Shown here in pieces: positions 8,783 through 17,123 of a stretch of DNA of 64,000 nt. Within the stretch, counting starts at the first letter, position 1. Each line of letters opens with the position of its first letter. This DNA is from JADJAH01 sp964615795 (GTDB taxonomy: Bacteria; Bacteroidota; Ignavibacteria; Tepidaquicellales; Tepidaquicellaceae). The notes under the pieces are model-generated. The model was not told the DNA's origin. It made no database searches and saw nothing but the letters and a program-made list of their open reading frames with translations. Made by a program: the position numbers and the translations under genes. The stretch covers positions 1 to 64,000 of the forward strand of contig CAZTQR010000006.1 of the NCBI GenBank assembly GCA_964615795.1, in the 5' to 3' direction.

Positions 8783-9334
8783 TCACTTTACATTTACTTT
8801 ATCATCAGCCCTCATGGCTGTGATCACATTACCCAGATGTTCTTCAAAGTCCATACCGATCTCCTCCGCGCCCTTCAGCATGTCTTCCCTGTTCACATTC
8901 TTTGCAAACGCCTTGTCCTTCATCTTCTTCTTAACGCCCTTTGCCTCTACGTTATCAAGTCCGCCGGGTTTCATGTAAGAATAAGCCGTTATGAATCCTG
9001 TGATCTCATCACAGGCAAAGAGATACTTTGCCAGTGTGCTCGTTCTCGGAACATCTGTCCTTTCCGGATATGCATGTCCGAGTATTGCCTCAATCAGGTC
9101 TTCACCATAACCGGCTTCTCTCAAGACGGGTACTGCGGTGTTTGGATGAGAGTCCGGAAATTTTTCCCAGTCAAGGTCGTGCAGAAGTCCGGCAACAGCC
9201 CACTTCTCTGAGTCTTCTCCCAGTCTTTCGGCATAAAATCTCATTGCCGCTGCCACTGCATGGCAATGCCTCCGGAGGTTCTCATTTCCGATGTATTCCT
9301 CAAGCAGTCTGACTGAATCTCTGTAATCCGGCAA
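8783..9334 (-). CDS. HD-domain phosphohydrolase family protein
   Basis: A 183-residue HD-superfamily protein. The metal-binding histidines and aspartates read LRRHCHAVA, then LLHDLDW (the HD pair), then ILGHAY and a later D in ACDEITG. This arrangement is common in small metal-dependent phosphohydrolases, often called HDIG or 'hydrolase', that act on nucleotides or other phosphoesters; the substrate here is unknown. The start appears to be TTG 9334, because no in-frame ATG precedes the domain. It leads the ABC-exporter transcript. Confidence 0.82.
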   Translation of the reverse strand: MPDYRDSVRLLEEYIGNENLRRHCHAVAAAMRFYAERLGEDSEKWAVAGLLHDLDWEKFPDSHPNTAVPVLREAGYGEDLIEAILGHAYPERTDVPRTSTLAKYLFACDEITGFITAYSYMKPGGLDNVEAKGVKKKMKDKAFAKNVNREDMLKGAEEIGMDFEEHLGNVITAMRADDKVNVK

Positions 9335-9378
9335 ACCGGTCAGTTATTGATTTATGAAGTTCTCTTGCGGAAGTTCAG

Positions 9379-9840
9379 CTACCGTATTACAATTTCATTG
9401 GACAGTTCATTAGTATCTCCATCCCTTACGGGAAATTCTCTGATCAGAATTTGCGATATCTCATCAAGTGCGAAAAGTATTCCTTCGAGATATTTTTCAT
9501 CTTTAAATTTCAAACTCATTCCCGAAGAGATCTCGCCCCACTTGTCTCCGATGAACTTCGAGTTCACCCCTTCATCTGCAACAATGCTGAACTCATGCTC
9601 CCTGAAGATCACAAGTATCAGAACTCCCGTCTTTTCTTCTGTCTTATCCATTCCGAGTTCATAGAACTCCTGCAATGCAAGGTCCCAGGAATTTAATTCC
9701 TCTTCAAGATATCCCTTGTGGTCTTTCAGGCTTACCCTGATCTCACCTCGGGTCCTCTTTTCAATTTCCGCTATCTTGCCGGAGATGATCTTCAGGTCAT
9801 CCGGAGAAAGATATTTTGATATGATTTTTTTGAGTGACAT
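9379..9840 (-). CDS. TPM-domain protein, soluble form
   Basis: A 153-residue protein made of one TPM (TLP18.3/Psb32/MOLO-1) domain without a signal peptide. The recognisable stretches are EIEKRTRGEIRVSLKD, then GMDKTEEKTGVLILVIFREHEFSIVADEGVN and the closing region FALDEISQIL. It follows, 2 bp downstream, a second TPM gene with a signal peptide, a pairing common in Bacteroidota. The biochemical role is unknown; phosphatase activity has been reported for plant relatives, which should not be transferred here without test. Confidence 0.83.
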   Translation of the reverse strand: MSLKKIISKYLSPDDLKIISGKIAEIEKRTRGEIRVSLKDHKGYLEEELNSWDLALQEFYELGMDKTEEKTGVLILVIFREHEFSIVADEGVNSKFIGDKWGEISSGMSLKFKDEKYLEGILFALDEISQILIREFPVRDGDTNELSNEIVIR

Positions 9841-9842
9841 AA

Positions 9843-10670
9843 TTACCAGCCTCCGCTAGCTCCGCCTCCGCCGAACGAGCCGCCGCCGCCGGAAAATCCG
9901 CCAAAGCCGCCGCTGCTTCCCCATGAGGAACTTCTTCCGCTGCTTCCGCTTGAGATTATCCAGGGAATTGAGCTCCAGCCTTTTTTGCTGCCGTACATCG
10001 ACTTACCTCTTCCAAGGCTGTTTCGGATTATGGATGTAATGATGAAAATGAAAATTATTATGAATATCAGTATCACAAAAAACGGCACGCCGGCGCAGAC
10101 TCCGCCTGAGCCTTTCGGCTTTTTGTCAGCCGCGTATTCTCCTTTGGTGGCAGAAATTATCGCATCGGTTCCGGCATTAATCCCTTCATAATATCTCCCC
10201 TGCTTGAAATTAGGAGCGATCTCATTTCTTATGATGCTTGAGCTGAGTGCATCTGTGAGCGCTCCCTCGAGTCCGTAGCCGACTTCGATCCTGATCTTCC
10301 TGTCATTCTTAACTATCAGCAGTAAAACCCCGTTGTCCCTGTCTTTCCTTCCCATCTTGTTCTTCTCGGCGATGCTCATCGAAACCTCTTCAAGCGATTC
10401 GCCGTCAAGGCTTGGGATGATGTAAACTACCAGCTGATTGGTGGTCTGATCTTCAAACTGCTTCAGCTTTGAGGCCAGAGCATTGACCTGAGAATTAGAA
10501 AGTGTTCCCGTTTCATCAACCACATAATTACGAAGTGTCTGCGGATTGTCAGCCCGGCTTCTGAACGCAGATGTGTCGTTTTGCGCAAACAGGGCGGATG
10601 CCGCAAGCACGAGCGCTCCTGCAAAGAGCGCTGTGATACAGCATCTTACTTTTGGCAAAAATCCCGTCAT
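9843..10670 (-). CDS. TPM-domain membrane protein, YgcG-like
   Basis: A 275-residue exported TPM-domain protein. An N-terminal signal peptide (hydrophobic 12-29, ending ALFAQ) is followed by the TPM domain at about 45-180 (NYVVDETGTLSN, VVYIIPSLDGESLEEVS, GVLLLIVKNDRKIRIEVGYGLEGALTD). A single membrane helix near 195-215 precedes a Gly/Ser-rich tail ending in repeats of SFGGGG and GGW. This architecture matches the YgcG family, whose tail is thought to be surface or membrane associated. It is translationally close (2 bp) to the second TPM gene downstream. Confidence 0.87.
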   Translation of the reverse strand: MTGFLPKVRCCITALFAGALVLAASALFAQNDTSAFRSRADNPQTLRNYVVDETGTLSNSQVNALASKLKQFEDQTTNQLVVYIIPSLDGESLEEVSMSIAEKNKMGRKDRDNGVLLLIVKNDRKIRIEVGYGLEGALTDALSSSIIRNEIAPNFKQGRYYEGINAGTDAIISATKGEYAADKKPKGSGGVCAGVPFFVILIFIIIFIFIITSIIRNSLGRGKSMYGSKKGWSSIPWIISSGSSGRSSSWGSSGGFGGFSGGGGSFGGGGASGGW

Positions 10671-10700
10671 CCGGTTAATTATTTGTTTCGTGTTAAAAAT

Positions 10701-10740
10701 AAAAAAGAGCGATCTGAAACTTTTGATTTTCAGACCGCTC
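10701..10740 (-). terminator. Rho-independent terminator of the exbB-exbD-exbD operon
   Basis: On the minus strand a 13-bp stem, GAGCGGTCTGAAA pairing with TTTCAGATCGCTC (one G-U pair), encloses an 8-base loop and runs into TTTTTT. It begins 25 bp after the stop of the last ExbD gene, so it ends that transcript and separates it from the TPM gene pair. Confidence 0.88.
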
Positions 10741-10764
10741 AGAAAAAATCTGTGAAGAGCTTTC

Positions 10765-11295
10765 TCAGCCTCCGGCCTTGGTTACAATCTCCTTGTCAGC
10801 GTCTTCCATCTTCATGAAGCTGTATCTCTTCTCAATGGCAGCCTTGTTGATCTCATCAAGAACATCCACCATCATATTGTATTTCATCTTGCGGTCAAAT
10901 TTCAATAGTATCAGAAGTTTCGGATTCTGTGCATAGATCGCTTCGATCGTTGATTTCATATTATTGAATTCAACCTTCTCAGGAGGAGCCTCAGTACCGT
11001 CAGAGAGCCCTCTAGAGAAGTAAGCATTGCCCTTGTCTGAAACTCTGATGTAAACAACATCACCCATGTCAACCTTTACCTTATCGGTCTCATCACCTTT
11101 TGGCAGGTTGATCTGCATTATCTGCGGAGTGTTGAGCGTTGTTGTGAGTATGAAGAATGTAAGAAGAAGCATGATTACGTCAACCATCGGCGTCATGTCT
11201 ATCCTTACGCCAACCTTCTTGCCTTTCTTGTACTTCTTCTGTTTATGTAAGCCACTGGAACTGCTCTCAGGGGCGTCAAAACCACCGCCGGCCAT
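10765..11295 (-). CDS. ExbD/TolR-type biopolymer transport protein (second copy)
   Basis: A 176-residue inner-membrane protein. A basic N-terminus is followed by VGVRIDMTPMVDVIMLLLTFFILTT, the single transmembrane helix of ExbD/TolR carrying the conserved aspartate (VDV) that conducts protons. The rest is periplasmic. With the upstream ExbB-like protein it should form a proton-driven motor that energises a TonB- or Tol-type outer-membrane process; no TonB is encoded nearby. It is the last gene before a strong terminator. Two different ExbD proteins after one ExbB is the usual Bacteroidota/Chlorobi arrangement. Confidence 0.92.
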   Translation of the reverse strand: MAGGGFDAPESSSSGLHKQKKYKKGKKVGVRIDMTPMVDVIMLLLTFFILTTTLNTPQIMQINLPKGDETDKVKVDMGDVVYIRVSDKGNAYFSRGLSDGTEAPPEKVEFNNMKSTIEAIYAQNPKLLILLKFDRKMKYNMMVDVLDEINKAAIEKRYSFMKMEDADKEIVTKAGG

Positions 11296-11333
11296 AGTCT
11301 GATTCCTTCTTTGTTAAGAAAAATTTACAAAAA

Positions 11334-11918
11334 TTATTTCGGTTCCGCCGAACGGATATCCGTAACAAGCGCAAACCTGGTGTTTCTTGTGATCTTGAAT
11401 ATTTCCATGAGATCCTCTACCACTCCATAGTCCGCCTGGGAATCGCCCTTGATCACGAGCCTGAAGTCCTCTTTGCCGCCTGTCTGATTTTTCAATTCCA
11501 GTCTGAGCTCTTTCAGGGATTTTTCAAACTGTTCGCGGGTCATGACGACGATCTTCCTCTTGATCTGCTTTCCCATTACCGTACCGCTTGTTTCGTATTC
11601 GGACTTTCCCGTGCTGTCGGGATGAAACACTCCCATACCCAAAGCATCACCGAATACCTTTTCCCTTACCTTAAAGTTATCCACATCAACAAATGCGTCG
11701 CCCTTGTTAGTAATGGTGATCGTCATTATGTTCTTTTCGGGAAGCTTTGTGGTGTCAGTCACGGCTGACTCAGGCAGTTTGATCTCTATGGCTTCTGTTG
11801 ACTCCACCTTGAATGTTGCAACAAGCATGAAGAACGTGAGCAGAAGCATGATAACGTCCACAAGCGGAGTCATGTCAATGTTAACACCCGGCTTTTTTAT
11901 TGATCTTGCTTTCTTCAT
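11334..11918 (-). CDS. ExbD/TolR-type biopolymer transport protein (first copy)
   Basis: A 194-residue paralogue of the following gene. The transmembrane helix with the key aspartate reads VNIDMTPLVDVIMLLLTFFMLVAT near residues 12-35. The periplasmic region is larger, with an insert around VFGDALGMGVFHPDS and a C-terminal LVIKGDSQADYGVVEDLMEIF segment that is the conserved ExbD fold. It lies 55 bp downstream of the ExbB-like gene and 38 bp upstream of the second ExbD. The two paralogues probably form a heteromeric ExbD pair inside one ExbB pentamer (inference). Confidence 0.92.
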   Translation of the reverse strand: MKKARSIKKPGVNIDMTPLVDVIMLLLTFFMLVATFKVESTEAIEIKLPESAVTDTTKLPEKNIMTITITNKGDAFVDVDNFKVREKVFGDALGMGVFHPDSTGKSEYETSGTVMGKQIKRKIVVMTREQFEKSLKELRLELKNQTGGKEDFRLVIKGDSQADYGVVEDLMEIFKITRNTRFALVTDIRSAEPK

Positions 11919-11973
11919 TTTTAGTCAGTTAGATGCGCGGCACAACTTTCGTCAGCCGCTTCACATAATGCGC

Positions 11974-12747
11974 TTATTTCTTTCCTTTCAGGGAAAGGAT
12001 CTGAAGCATGTTATAGGTTGCTTCATCAATCATGTAAGTGATGTTTCCAACCTTTGTCACAAAGTAGTTGTAAGCGATAGTACCCACGATAGCGCCGAAA
12101 AGGCCTCCCGCCGTATTGATCAGAGCTTCCGAAATACCTGCGGAAAGTTCGGCGGCATTAGGTGTACCTGCCGTAGCAAGCGCCTGGAACGACCTGATCA
12201 TACCGACTACCGTTCCGAACAGACCGATAAGCACAGATACTGAAGCGATGGTTGAAAGCACAACAAGGTTCCTTTCAAGAAGAGGAACTTCAAGCATCAT
12301 AGCCTCTTCAATTGCAGACTGCACTTCACGTAATCTCTCGTCGGAATCCATTCCGGTCCCTGCAAGCATTTGATACCTGTCAAGTCCCTGCCTGATAATG
12401 TTTGCAATTGAGCCTTTCTGCTTGTCGCATTCGGCTATTGCTCCGTCAATATCTCCTTCAAGAAGACTGCTCTGCACTTTTTTAAGGAACGGCTCGATCG
12501 GGCCTTTGCCTTTTGCCTTTGACAGCGACAGTTGTCTCTCAACTGTAAAAGTGATAACCATTATACTGAGAGCGAGAAGCGCTATAACAATAGGGCCGCC
12601 TAGATAAATGGCTCCCATAATATTCGCAGGCGTAGTCTTATCCGGTGTTTTAAAGTTTGCAGGATTTCCGAAAACTCCGAAATAAACAAATGCCGATACA
12701 ACCAATGCTACCACAATGACGACTGTAATGAACACAGACTGTTTCAT
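11974..12747 (-). CDS. exbB: ExbB/TolQ/MotA-family proton channel protein
   Basis: A 257-residue inner-membrane protein with an N-terminal helix (8-28) and three further helices near 48-68, 150-180 and 200-225. The hallmark segment is LSTIASVSVLIGLFGTVVGMIRSFQAL, followed by ELSAGISEALINTAGGLFGAIVGTIAYNYF. Together these mark the MotA_ExbB family. It starts the ExbB-ExbD-ExbD set and has a good upstream ribosome-binding sequence (GGAGG ten bases before ATG). Partner TonB and outer-membrane receptors are not in the window. Confidence 0.92.
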   Translation of the reverse strand: MKQSVFITVVIVVALVVSAFVYFGVFGNPANFKTPDKTTPANIMGAIYLGGPIVIALLALSIMVITFTVERQLSLSKAKGKGPIEPFLKKVQSSLLEGDIDGAIAECDKQKGSIANIIRQGLDRYQMLAGTGMDSDERLREVQSAIEEAMMLEVPLLERNLVVLSTIASVSVLIGLFGTVVGMIRSFQALATAGTPNAAELSAGISEALINTAGGLFGAIVGTIAYNYFVTKVGNITYMIDEATYNMLQILSLKGKK

Positions 12748-12825
12748 TAACCTTTAACCTCCATTAACCCCTGAAAGAGTTTTTGATTTTGATTTTGTAA
12801 TATGTTTTTGAAAGGAACGTGCTTT

Positions 12826-13170
12826 TTAAAAACTGTCTATTGCTTCCTGTTGGGTTGCGTATGAATCGAAGATCAGAGCAAGCTTTGTAATGACAAACAG
12901 ATTCTCAAGATTCTTGTTCAACTGGCACAGTTTTATTTTGCCTTCTCGCTTTGTGTAGTTGGAATGAGCCGAGATGAGAACACCCAATGCAGTGCTGTTA
13001 AGGTACAGCACCTGGCCAAGATCAATTACAAGCTTCAGATTGCCTTCGTCTGCATATTTTTTGATGGTTGCACGAAGTTCGTCAGTTTCGTCACCTCCCA
13101 CAAAATTACCCTTGGGTTCAATGATTACGATGCCTTTGTCTGCAATTTCTGTAGCCTTAATGGATGCCAT
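12826..13170 (-). CDS. STAS-domain protein (anti-anti-sigma factor family)
   Basis: A 114-residue STAS domain. The pattern GIVIIEPKGNFVGGDE, LVIDLGQVLYLNSTALGVLISA and KIKLCQLNKNLENLFVITKLALIFDSY matches SpoIIAA-like antagonists. The NSTALG segment contains the serine/threonine that anti-sigma kinases phosphorylate (around residues 58-59). No anti-sigma kinase, PP2C phosphatase or sigma factor is adjacent, so the partner is unknown. It lies 76 bp after adk and 78 bp before the ExbB gene and may be read through into that operon. Confidence 0.85.
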   Translation of the reverse strand: MASIKATEIADKGIVIIEPKGNFVGGDETDELRATIKKYADEGNLKLVIDLGQVLYLNSTALGVLISAHSNYTKREGKIKLCQLNKNLENLFVITKLALIFDSYATQQEAIDSF

Positions 13171-13246
13171 ACGGAAAATTTTTGATTGTCAAAATAGACG
13201 ATAAAATCCAAAATTGCAATTATAAAACTGAATTTTGAATCACTAT

Positions 13247-13798
13247 TCAGCCTTTGCCGCGTATAACCCGAAGCAGTTCTGCATTAATTTCTTCCACATC
13301 CCCTACGCCGTTCAGGTCTTTGGCAATTTCAGCGTAAAACTCTTTCACAGGTGCCGTTGAATCGTAGTAAACTTTGAGGCGGTTCAGGATCGTTTCCTTT
13401 GTATCGTCGCTCCTGCCCCTCTTAAGCAACCTCTCGGTAATCTCCCCGTCGTCAGCAATCAGGTTAAGAACCTTCACTTCACTAAATCCCAGTTCACTGA
13501 AAATACCCGCGAGCGCCCTTGCCTGCACAACAGTCCTTGGATATCCGTCAAGTATGAATCCGTTTTCCGAAGATGATTTCAAAGCTTCTTTCACTATGCC
13601 GTTCATTATCTCGTCGGGAACAAGGTTGCCCTTGTCCATTATCTCCTTTGCTTTCTTTCCAAGGTCTGTTCCTTCATTCACTGCCTTCCTCAGTATCTCG
13701 CCTGTTGATATGTGGCTCAGCCCGAGCTTTTCCGAAATAAGCTGTGCCTGTGTTCCCTTTCCTACACCCGGAGGTCCGAATATTATCAGTTGGTACAT
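13247..13798 (-). CDS. adk: Adenylate kinase (short form)
   Basis: Interconverts AMP + ATP and 2 ADP. The P-loop GPPGVGKGT is at 8-16, the AMP-binding stretch HISTGEILRKAV follows, and the core motif GFILDGYPRTVVQA lies at about 80-93. The LID region is short (KRGRSDDTKETILNRL) and lacks the zinc-binding insert, so this is the short variant at 183 aa rather than the 215-aa long form. The order rlmN-adk, 8 bp apart, suggests cotranscription. Confidence 0.95.
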   Translation of the reverse strand: MYQLIIFGPPGVGKGTQAQLISEKLGLSHISTGEILRKAVNEGTDLGKKAKEIMDKGNLVPDEIMNGIVKEALKSSSENGFILDGYPRTVVQARALAGIFSELGFSEVKVLNLIADDGEITERLLKRGRSDDTKETILNRLKVYYDSTAPVKEFYAEIAKDLNGVGDVEEINAELLRVIRGKG

Positions 13799-13806
13799 TT
13801 GTTGGA

Positions 13807-14952
13807 TTATTGTGTTTCAGATTGATGTCTCTCGCCCGCAAGCGCAAGCTGGCCGCACGCGGCGTTGATGTCAACCCCGCTGCTGTTCCTTAGATTGACC
13901 ACAACATTCTGATTTCTGAGTGAAGCAATTAAATCATTTAATCTCTGATTTGAAAGTAACTTTTTGGTATCTGACTCTGCAAATCCGTTCAAGGCATCCA
14001 GAGGTCCGGCAAGCTTGCTGTTGATCGGATGAAACGGAATTATGTTGATGTTGCACGGCAGCATTCTCGAAAGCGAAGCAAGCCTCTTGATATCGTTGGC
14101 ATTGTCGTTTACTCCCGGGAAATGAATGTATTCATAGGTGATCTTTGTTCCTGTCTTTCTGTAGAAATAAACAAGCTCCTTATAAATGTCCGGAAGCCGG
14201 TTCTTTGATGAAGCCGGTATCATTGATTCCCTGATTCCGTTGTCAGTGGAATGAAGCGACAACGCAAGTTTCACCTTTCTGATACTGCTGTTCTCCGGGA
14301 GTGAAATATCATCCGCAAATTTCGAGATCTTCTTTGTGAAGCCCACGGTTGAAACAGTAATTCTTCTGCCGGGCAAAGACAATCCTTTTTCATTTGTAAG
14401 AAGCAAAAGAGACCGCAGTACGGACTCATAGTTCAGAAACGGCTCGCCCATTCCCATGTAAACAACGTTTGTCACTTCGGCTCCGGTTAGCTTCTTCACA
14501 AGATACACCTGAGAGCAGATCTCTCCCGGAGTCAGGTTAGCCATGAACCCGAGTTTTGCAGTGGCGCAAAATTCACAACCTACGTTACAGCCTGCCTGCG
14601 TGGAAACGCAAACTGTGTTTCTTCCTTTCTCACTTATCAGCACTGTTTCGATCTTCACTTGGGGAAGGCGCGTTAACGAGAAGAGGAATTTCTTCGTGTC
14701 ATGCTTTAAGGAAACCGAAGTCCTGACCGGCTGAAGCAATGAGATCTCGAATTCACCGGAGATCAGGTCTCTCATGGCGGACGGGATCTGCAAAAGCTCT
14801 TCTGCCGAATCAACACCTTTTGAATGAACCGCGGAGAAGATCTGAGATGCCCTGTATTTAGGCTCTCCCAAACTTACAATGACCTTCTCAAGTTCGGCAG
14901 GAAGTAATCCTGCAAACTGTGTTTTCCTGTGCAAAATTTTTATGGAATTCAA
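13807..14952 (-). CDS. rlmN: Dual-specificity 23S rRNA (A2503) / tRNA (A37) C2-methyltransferase
   Basis: Radical-SAM enzyme methylating C2 of adenosine in 23S rRNA and certain tRNAs. The 4Fe-4S motif CNVGCEFC places the cluster cysteines at C122, C126 and C129. The substrate-bridging C-terminal cysteine is in GVDINAACGQL. Other RlmN signatures are VYMGMGEPFLNYE, ALSLHSTDN and the N-terminal helix-hairpin domain LGEPKYRASQIF. At 381 aa it is full length. The start is TTG 14952, since no in-frame ATG precedes the N-terminal domain. Confidence 0.94.
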   Translation of the reverse strand: MNSIKILHRKTQFAGLLPAELEKVIVSLGEPKYRASQIFSAVHSKGVDSAEELLQIPSAMRDLISGEFEISLLQPVRTSVSLKHDTKKFLFSLTRLPQVKIETVLISEKGRNTVCVSTQAGCNVGCEFCATAKLGFMANLTPGEICSQVYLVKKLTGAEVTNVVYMGMGEPFLNYESVLRSLLLLTNEKGLSLPGRRITVSTVGFTKKISKFADDISLPENSSIRKVKLALSLHSTDNGIRESMIPASSKNRLPDIYKELVYFYRKTGTKITYEYIHFPGVNDNANDIKRLASLSRMLPCNINIIPFHPINSKLAGPLDALNGFAESDTKKLLSNQRLNDLIASLRNQNVVVNLRNSSGVDINAACGQLALAGERHQSETQ

Positions 14953-15153
14953 TTACAATGTCCTTGCCAAGATAACTCGCAAGATACAACTGAACACTTC
15001 AAAAAATCCTGCATTCATTTCCGGTCCGGATATGCATTCCCGGCAAAGCTCTTTGCCTCCGCTGTTTTAGACTGCTTCGTTTCACTGTAAGTCTTTGTCA
15101 ATAAATTCTTGCACGCGAATTAAGTATATTGGCTTCAAAAAAGTTAAGCGAAG

Positions 15154-15849
15154 ATGCTGAAAAGAAATGTTCTCGACAAGGGGTTCATAAATGTGATAGA
15201 CAAGCTGGGAAGTGATCTGACCGTTGTCAATTCTGCCCGTGTGTCATTTGGAAAGAGGAAAGAAGTATTCGATGACAAGGACAGAAAGCTTGTGGATTAT
15301 CTGGCAAAGCATAAACACTGGTCTCCGTTCAGGCACCTTATGGTTCAGTTTCATGTAAAGGCCCCGGAGTTTGTAATGAGGCAATGGTATAAGCATGTAG
15401 TCGGAATTGAGACCACGTCATCTTCTGCAACGAAAGACCACGCATGGAACGAGATAAGCGGGAGGTATGTGCCGGTAACTGACTTCTACGAACCGGGTGC
15501 ATGGAGAAAGCAATCGGAGAACAATAAGCAGGCATCGGAAGGTTTGATTGATGAACAGAGATCTGCGGTAACTATCTTTGAAATAGCGATGAAGCAGGTG
15601 ATAGAATCGTATGAGAAACTCCTTGAACTGGGCGTGGCAAAGGAGCAGGCAAGGATGATCCTGCCGCTTAATCAATACACAGAGGTTTACTGGACGGCCT
15701 CTTTCCAGGCAATCATGAACTTCATTGAACTGCGTGATGAAGACACAGCTCAGTGGGAGATAAGAGAATATGCAAAGGCTATGAAAGAACTTATGCTTGA
15801 GATCTATCCCGAAACTACTTCGGTCTGGTTTGAAGGCATCGGCAAATAG
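15154..15849 (+). CDS. thyX: Flavin-dependent thymidylate synthase
   Basis: Makes dTMP from dUMP with methylene-THF and FAD. The ThyX fold is clear: LTVVNSARVSFGK, LAKHKHWSPFRHLMVQFHVKAPEFVMRQW, and ILPLNQYTEVYWTASFQAIMNF with a late REYAKAM. The signature region is unusual: instead of the compact RHRxxSxNExSxRY it reads R76QWYKH, then a 16-residue spacer, then WNEISGRY at 98-105. The distal NExSxRY half is intact. At 231 aa it is normal length. It is convergent with the proline dehydrogenase gene, 11 bp apart. Confidence 0.93.
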   Translation: MLKRNVLDKGFINVIDKLGSDLTVVNSARVSFGKRKEVFDDKDRKLVDYLAKHKHWSPFRHLMVQFHVKAPEFVMRQWYKHVVGIETTSSSATKDHAWNEISGRYVPVTDFYEPGAWRKQSENNKQASEGLIDEQRSAVTIFEIAMKQVIESYEKLLELGVAKEQARMILPLNQYTEVYWTASFQAIMNFIELRDEDTAQWEIREYAKAMKELMLEIYPETTSVWFEGIGK

Positions 15850-15860
15850 CCGGATGAATC

Positions 15861-16760
15861 TCAGTTGCCCGTAAGAATGCTTTTGACCACCTGCCCGGCA
15901 AGATTCGGATTCTCCTTGAATCTCCTGATTGAATATTCATACCACCTCACACCGAACGGAACATAGATCCTTGTCCTGTAGCCGTCATTAACAAGCTTGT
16001 CTCTAAGGCTTTCCCTTACGCCAAGCAGCATCTGAAATTCATAATTGTCCTTTTCCAGCCCCAGTTCTTTTACGAGCTTGCGTGATTCATTCACGATCCA
16101 GTCATCGTGCGTGGCGATGCCGCAGTAAGCGCCTCTTTCAAAAGCCGTCCTCAGCAGTTTGAGAAAGTTTTCTCTTATCTCCTGATCATCCTTGTAAGCA
16201 ATTGATTCCGGCTCAACGTAGATTCCTTTGCAGATCCTGAAATTGGTTTTTTGTTCGGTAAGCCTGACGATGTCGTCGTGGCTTCTCTTAAGATATGCCT
16301 GTATTACAATTCCGACATTGTCAAACTTCTTTCTGCATTCCTCAAAGATCCTGATTGTCTGTTCGGTAACTGAGGAGTCTTCCATATCTATCCTGACAAA
16401 TCTGTTCAAACTTCGTGCCTTTGCCGCAATCTCTTCGGTGATCCCAAGGCAAAAATCAAAGTCTATATTGAGTCCAAGCATTGTCAGTTTTATGGAGAGG
16501 TTGCAGTCGAGTCCGCTTGCAGACATCGCCTCAAGTGCGGCAAGGTTTTCATCTTTGCAGTTAACAGCTTCATTCCTGTCCTTGATCGCTTCCCCGAGTA
16601 CATCCATTGTCGCCATCATGTTCCGGGCATTGAGTGCCTTCACGGTAGAAACCGCATCTGAGAGCTTGTCGCCGGCAATGTATCTGCCTGCAAACATTTT
16701 CACAACCGATCTGGGAAGGACCTGAATGGCGGGAATCATTATCTTGTTGACTATTCTCAT
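15861..16760 (-). CDS. Proline dehydrogenase (monofunctional, PutA-like TIM barrel)
   Basis: FAD enzyme oxidising proline to pyrroline-5-carboxylate. The barrel shows NLSIKLTMLGLNIDFDFC, RFVRIDMEDSS, GIVIQAYLKRSHDDI, FRICKGIYVEPESIAYKD and the C-terminal RTRIYVPFGVRWYEYSIRRFKENP, whose YEYSIRR residues bind the proline carboxylate. At about 299 aa it is the stand-alone form found in Bacillus and deinococci, not fused to P5C dehydrogenase. I chose ATG 16760; an in-frame TTG at 16790 would add ten unconserved residues. No P5C dehydrogenase is adjacent. Confidence 0.9.
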   Translation of the reverse strand: MRIVNKIMIPAIQVLPRSVVKMFAGRYIAGDKLSDAVSTVKALNARNMMATMDVLGEAIKDRNEAVNCKDENLAALEAMSASGLDCNLSIKLTMLGLNIDFDFCLGITEEIAAKARSLNRFVRIDMEDSSVTEQTIRIFEECRKKFDNVGIVIQAYLKRSHDDIVRLTEQKTNFRICKGIYVEPESIAYKDDQEIRENFLKLLRTAFERGAYCGIATHDDWIVNESRKLVKELGLEKDNYEFQMLLGVRESLRDKLVNDGYRTRIYVPFGVRWYEYSIRRFKENPNLAGQVVKSILTGN

Positions 16761-16863
16761 GTGAACGCATTTTATGTGAATGACCGGCAAAGATGCCGGT
16801 GAAGAATTATGCTTAATGCAAAATAAACATCACAGCTCAATATAGATATGTTGTAAGCGGTCA

Positions 16864-16896
16864 TAAAAAAACCGGCCCGCTCTTATGCAGGCCGGT
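16864..16896 (-). terminator. Strong Rho-independent terminator, minus strand
   Basis: On the minus strand ACCGGCCTGC pairs with GCGGGCCGGT (10 bp, one T-G) around an ATAAGA loop and is followed by seven Ts. It lies about 230 bp after the stop of the small exported-protein gene, so it ends either a long 3' untranslated region or a separate small RNA. Confidence 0.85.
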
Positions 16897-17123
16897 CAGG
16901 AGGTATCAATTCACACAAAGAGCAAACATCACACTGCCTTTGCCCTGGTTTGATACAATATTCTGAACCGCCGGCTTTGACATCCCTGAAACCCTTCCCT
17001 TTCCCGAAGAAGGGATTTCACAAGAAAGACCCAACCCTCATTAAATCTCGCTTGCTATCAAGGATGTCAGCGCCGGCTGATCATCAAAATTCTCCCTTTG
17101 CTAAAGACCTCCGCTGATTACGG
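16897..17123 (-). other. 227-bp non-coding stretch before a terminator; possible structured RNA
   Basis: No credible reading frame exists here on either strand. On the minus strand one hairpin is visible (GAAATCCCTT pairing with AAGGGTTTC around 16996-17031, one bulge), and the segment ends directly at the strong terminator 16864-16896. It may be the 3' untranslated region of the 17124-17564 gene or an independent small RNA. I recognise no known RNA family motif (not SRP RNA, 6S, tmRNA or RNase P). Confidence 0.35.

Noticed and set aside
16781..16802. Small hairpin ACCGGCA/TGCCGGT just upstream of proline dehydrogenase
   Set aside because: Only 7 bp, no T-run, next to the start; not a terminator and too weak for a specific claim.
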